Assembly (NCBI RefSeq): GCF_008329525.1 | Contig: NZ_NPKQ01000015.1 | Coordinates: forward strand, 1 to 64,000 | DNA length: 64,000 bases | Origin: Tardiphaga sp. P9-11 | GTDB taxonomy: Bacteria; Pseudomonadota; Alphaproteobacteria; Rhizobiales; Xanthobacteraceae | Reading direction: 5' to 3' | In this document: positions 62,242 through 64,000 of the stretch, in pieces | Numbering within the stretch: the first letter of the stretch is position 1 | How the letters are laid out: every line of letters begins with the position of its first letter | Notes under the pieces: generated by a model | Seen by the model: the letters and a program-made list of their open reading frames with translations, nothing else | Databases searched by the model: none | Told to the model about the DNA's origin: nothing | Made by a program: the position numbers and the translations under genes

Positions 62242-62445
62242 ATGCCCCTTAAGAAGACATCGATCAAGCGGAGCGCCAAAACCGGCGCCTTTGTGCTCGG
62301 AGCGGCTCGTTTCGAGAAAATCAGCGCCGTTGAAGGCATCAAGCTCAAGCCGGCGATGAAGAAGCGTGTTGCGGCAGCCAAGAGCGCCAAATCTTCACCC
62401 GAGGAATACCGCAAAAGCATTCTGCGCGCGTACAAGAAGGCTTAG
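62242..62445 (+). CDS. Small basic protein upstream of fic, probable antitoxin
   Basis: A 67-residue, Lys-rich protein ending in SPEEYRKSILRAYKKA. It is 6 bp upstream of the fic gene, the usual position of small class I Fic inhibitors. The inhibitory pattern S/T-x-x-x-E-G/N is only approximate here (SAVEG at about 28-32 has one residue fewer). An antitoxin role is therefore inferred mainly from position, size and charge. Confidence 0.65.
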   Translation: MPLKKTSIKRSAKTGAFVLGAARFEKISAVEGIKLKPAMKKRVAAAKSAKSSPEEYRKSILRAYKKA

Positions 62446-62451
62446 CGCCGC

Positions 62452-63030
62452 ATGTACGACGCCGTCGACGATCCCTACACCTATCCGGACTCGACGGTCC
62501 TCATGAACAAGGCCGACCTTCGGGACCAGTCCGAGCTCGACGACTTCGAGGCTGAAATTTCCTATGCCCGGTCGATGGAGGAGATCCCAGGCGGTAACCT
62601 CGACTTCGAGCATTTCAAAGCCGTCCATTTCCATCTCTTCCAAGATGTCTACGAATGGGCGGGCAAGCCGCGGACCGTGCGGATATCAAAAGACGACAGC
62701 CCTTTCTGTTTCCCGGAGAACATCGATTCCGAGGCCCGTAAACTGTTTAAGGCGCTCGCCAAAGCCAATTATTTTGTGGGTCTGACGCCGACCGAATTCG
62801 CGAAGCAATCTGCGCATTTCCTGTCCGAGCTGAATGCGATCCACGCGTTTCGCGAGGGCAACGGCCGCGCGCAGAACGCGTTTTTTGCCTTGCTGTCCGA
62901 ACACGCCGGCCAGAATCTTGATTTCGATCGACTGGATCCAGACGCATGGCTCGCGGTGATGATCCACAGTTTTAAAGGCGACGAGGCACCGCTGGCGGCG
63001 GCGATTGAACAACTGATCGTTGTCGAATGA
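62452..63030 (+). CDS. fic: Fic-domain protein with altered final motif
   Basis: A 192-residue Fic protein. The active-site loop is HAFREGNGRAQN (131-142): catalytic His131, Glu135, Asn137 and Arg139 are intact. The canonical H-x-F-x-(D/E)-G-N-G-R-x-x-R ends in Arg, but here the last position is Asn142. That Arg normally binds the ATP gamma-phosphate and the antitoxin glutamate, so substrate or regulation may differ. The fold otherwise matches single-domain Fic AMP-transferases (LMNKADLRDQSELDDFEAE at the N-terminus). The next small gene overlaps by 4 bp. Confidence 0.88.
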   Translation: MYDAVDDPYTYPDSTVLMNKADLRDQSELDDFEAEISYARSMEEIPGGNLDFEHFKAVHFHLFQDVYEWAGKPRTVRISKDDSPFCFPENIDSEARKLFKALAKANYFVGLTPTEFAKQSAHFLSELNAIHAFREGNGRAQNAFFALLSEHAGQNLDFDRLDPDAWLAVMIHSFKGDEAPLAAAIEQLIVVE

Positions 63031-63251
63031 CCGAACAACATCACGATGATGTTGTCCTCCCCTCCCCTGTCGAGACCGCGCTTGGCTTGCTGCTCGCCTG
63101 TCTCCATGTCCATAAAATGCCGATTGCAGATGCGATCAGGACGGCATCAATCCAGCTGGTAGGTTTGTATCCAGAGCTCACATCACTCCAAGCCAAGCTG
63201 GTCTGCGCGAGTGCCGCGGAGACACTCGACAGTGCTCGAGCGGCTCAATGA
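63027..63251 (+). CDS. Small helical protein coupled to fic, unknown
   Basis: A 74-residue protein, His/Asp-rich at the start, then two helices (ETALGLLLACLHVHKMPIADA and SLQAKLVCASAAETLDSA). Its ATG overlaps the fic stop by 4 bp, so it is translationally coupled. Function is unknown; a second small partner of the Fic protein is possible from context. Confidence 0.5.
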   Translation: MTEQHHDDVVLPSPVETALGLLLACLHVHKMPIADAIRTASIQLVGLYPELTSLQAKLVCASAAETLDSARAAQ

Positions 63252-63344
63252 AGGGCCTCACCGTTCCAGTCGCGTAAAGGCCAAGCCCTGCGGGCGCTGC
63301 GCGGCCTTGACCCGCCCGGTACGGCAAGGCGAAGGGCTGCCATC

Positions 63345-63374
63345 GGCTTTAAGCCGGATTCCGGCTTTAAAGCC
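63345..63374. terminator. Inverted repeat between convergent genes
   Basis: GGCTTTAAGCCGG (63345-63357) and CCGGCTTTAAAGCC (63361-63374) pair with one extra base. It lies between the fic operon and the minus-strand gene and overlaps the last codons of the latter, consistent with a shared terminator, though without a strong T-tract. Confidence 0.5.
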
Positions 63375-64000
63375 TCGGGCCTGGGCCCGATCTCCGCCTG
63401 ATCAATGCTTGTATCTCCGCGTTCCGGACCCCCTGCTGCCAGAGCTCGGTACTCTCGTCGTTTATTTCAGGGAACAATGGAGAGATGGCGTGTGTGGCAT
63501 CGTACCAGGATTCGACGAATCCCAATGTAGCCAAAGCGACCACCAGGCGCTCGAAGTTGGACGGCTGTTGCCAGGACAAGTGGATGTTGTGCGCGAACAT
63601 ATGCCGGTTCAGCGCTGTGGGGCCGTCATACTGATCCGTGTCGGCAAAGAATGAGGTCTTCAGCCATCGGCGATACGTTTCGAGGGTGAACACGACTTCG
63701 TCTTGGGAAAACAAAAAATCGCAGGTCAGATATTCCTGAGGCACCCAGATCTTCTGCTCACCGCGCATCTCAAAGTGCCATTCGCTTGCGGTCGCAATGG
63801 CCTTATCGAAGATTCGGTCAATCCTGACAAAGAGCTTTTCGGAACGCGTATGTGGCCGGATTCGCGATAAGCCACCCTCCAGTGTCGGGATCAGCGCCGC
63901 GATGCTCGACGAGCGGTAGCCACTATAAAATGCCAGGTATGCTTCCCGCGCGAGGGGGACTAACTCGTTCAGGCTCGGGGCCTGGGACAGTATCTGCGCG
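63367..64000 (-). CDS. Partial hypothetical protein, start beyond the window
   Basis: The frame is open from the stop at 63367 to the right edge, giving 211 residues of the C-terminal part; an internal ATG at 63768 is not the natural start. The protein is helical and soluble. Near the end it has TALNRHMFAHNIHLSW, with R-x4-H spacing as in HEPN ribonuclease motifs, followed by ERLVVALATLGFVESWYD. The HEPN link is a guess from one motif. The gene is convergent with the fic operon. Confidence 0.6.
   Translation of the reverse strand, partial: AQILSQAPSLNELVPLAREAYLAFYSGYRSSSIAALIPTLEGGLSRIRPHTRSEKLFVRIDRIFDKAIATASEWHFEMRGEQKIWVPQEYLTCDFLFSQDEVVFTLETYRRWLKTSFFADTDQYDGPTALNRHMFAHNIHLSWQQPSNFERLVVALATLGFVESWYDATHAISPLFPEINDESTELWQQGVRNAEIQALIRRRSGPGPRL

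Noticed and set aside
1-64000. Search for CRISPR arrays, tRNA genes, transposases and insertion-sequence ends
   Set aside because: No spaced repeat array, cloverleaf-like sequence, DDE/HUH transposase frame or terminal inverted repeats with target duplications were seen by eye.

Overview
The window looks like part of a plasmid, or a plasmid-derived region, from an alphaproteobacterium of the order Hyphomicrobiales, probably close to Bradyrhizobium. The best evidence is the Porin_2-type outer-membrane porin at 37.5-39.0 kb, the RPA-type replication initiator, an IncQ/Ti-like transfer-origin core and the FixL/FixJ-style signalling genes. I see no rRNA, tRNA, CRISPR array or transposase.

Layout. 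0-4.2 kb is the replication and partition core. It holds a ParA ATPase with a ribbon-helix-helix partner between inverted repeats, a second ribbon-helix-helix regulator with two identical 13-bp operators, a RepA initiator, and an iteron origin with a DnaA box and an AT-rich stretch. 4.3-8.4 kb is a lipoprotein / DUF2235 hydrolase / coiled-coil membrane protein cluster. 8.4-17.7 kb is the mobilisation region: an oriT core, a MobA/MobL relaxase, two VirD4/TraG-like ATPases, a coiled-coil Sel1-type membrane protein and several small proteins. No VirB-type mating-pair genes are in view.

17.7-52.8 kb is a metabolic and resistance region. It contains a nitrilase, three NmrA-type reductases, three paralogous alpha/beta hydrolases with an Asp nucleophile, a haloperoxidase-like hydrolase and a pair of small alpha+beta-barrel proteins. 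It also has a carbonic anhydrase, a porin, three drug-efflux-type MFS transporters (one with an EmrA-like adaptor), two MarR, three TetR and one GlxA/AraC regulator, plus two histidine kinases and two response regulators. A repeated 12-bp dyad (ATAC-N4-GTAT followed by ARTK) lies in front of at least eight of these transcription units and suggests one shared regulon. A nuclease-like cluster at 22.1-25.1 kb sits inside this region.

53.1-64 kb is a conflict and stress region. It has a subtilase translationally coupled to an AAA ATPase, a DUF2188 protein, a DUF2130 coiled-coil protein with a nuclease-like core, a DyP peroxidase coupled to an unknown partner, a Fic protein with a small basic upstream protein, and a partial gene running off the right edge.

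The observations most worth following are the ATAC-N4-GTAT regulon, the two-period iteron array, the subtilase/ATPase locus with phased GTTGCA repeats, and the DyP peroxidase with its unrecognised partner. All family calls were made by reading motifs without database searches.
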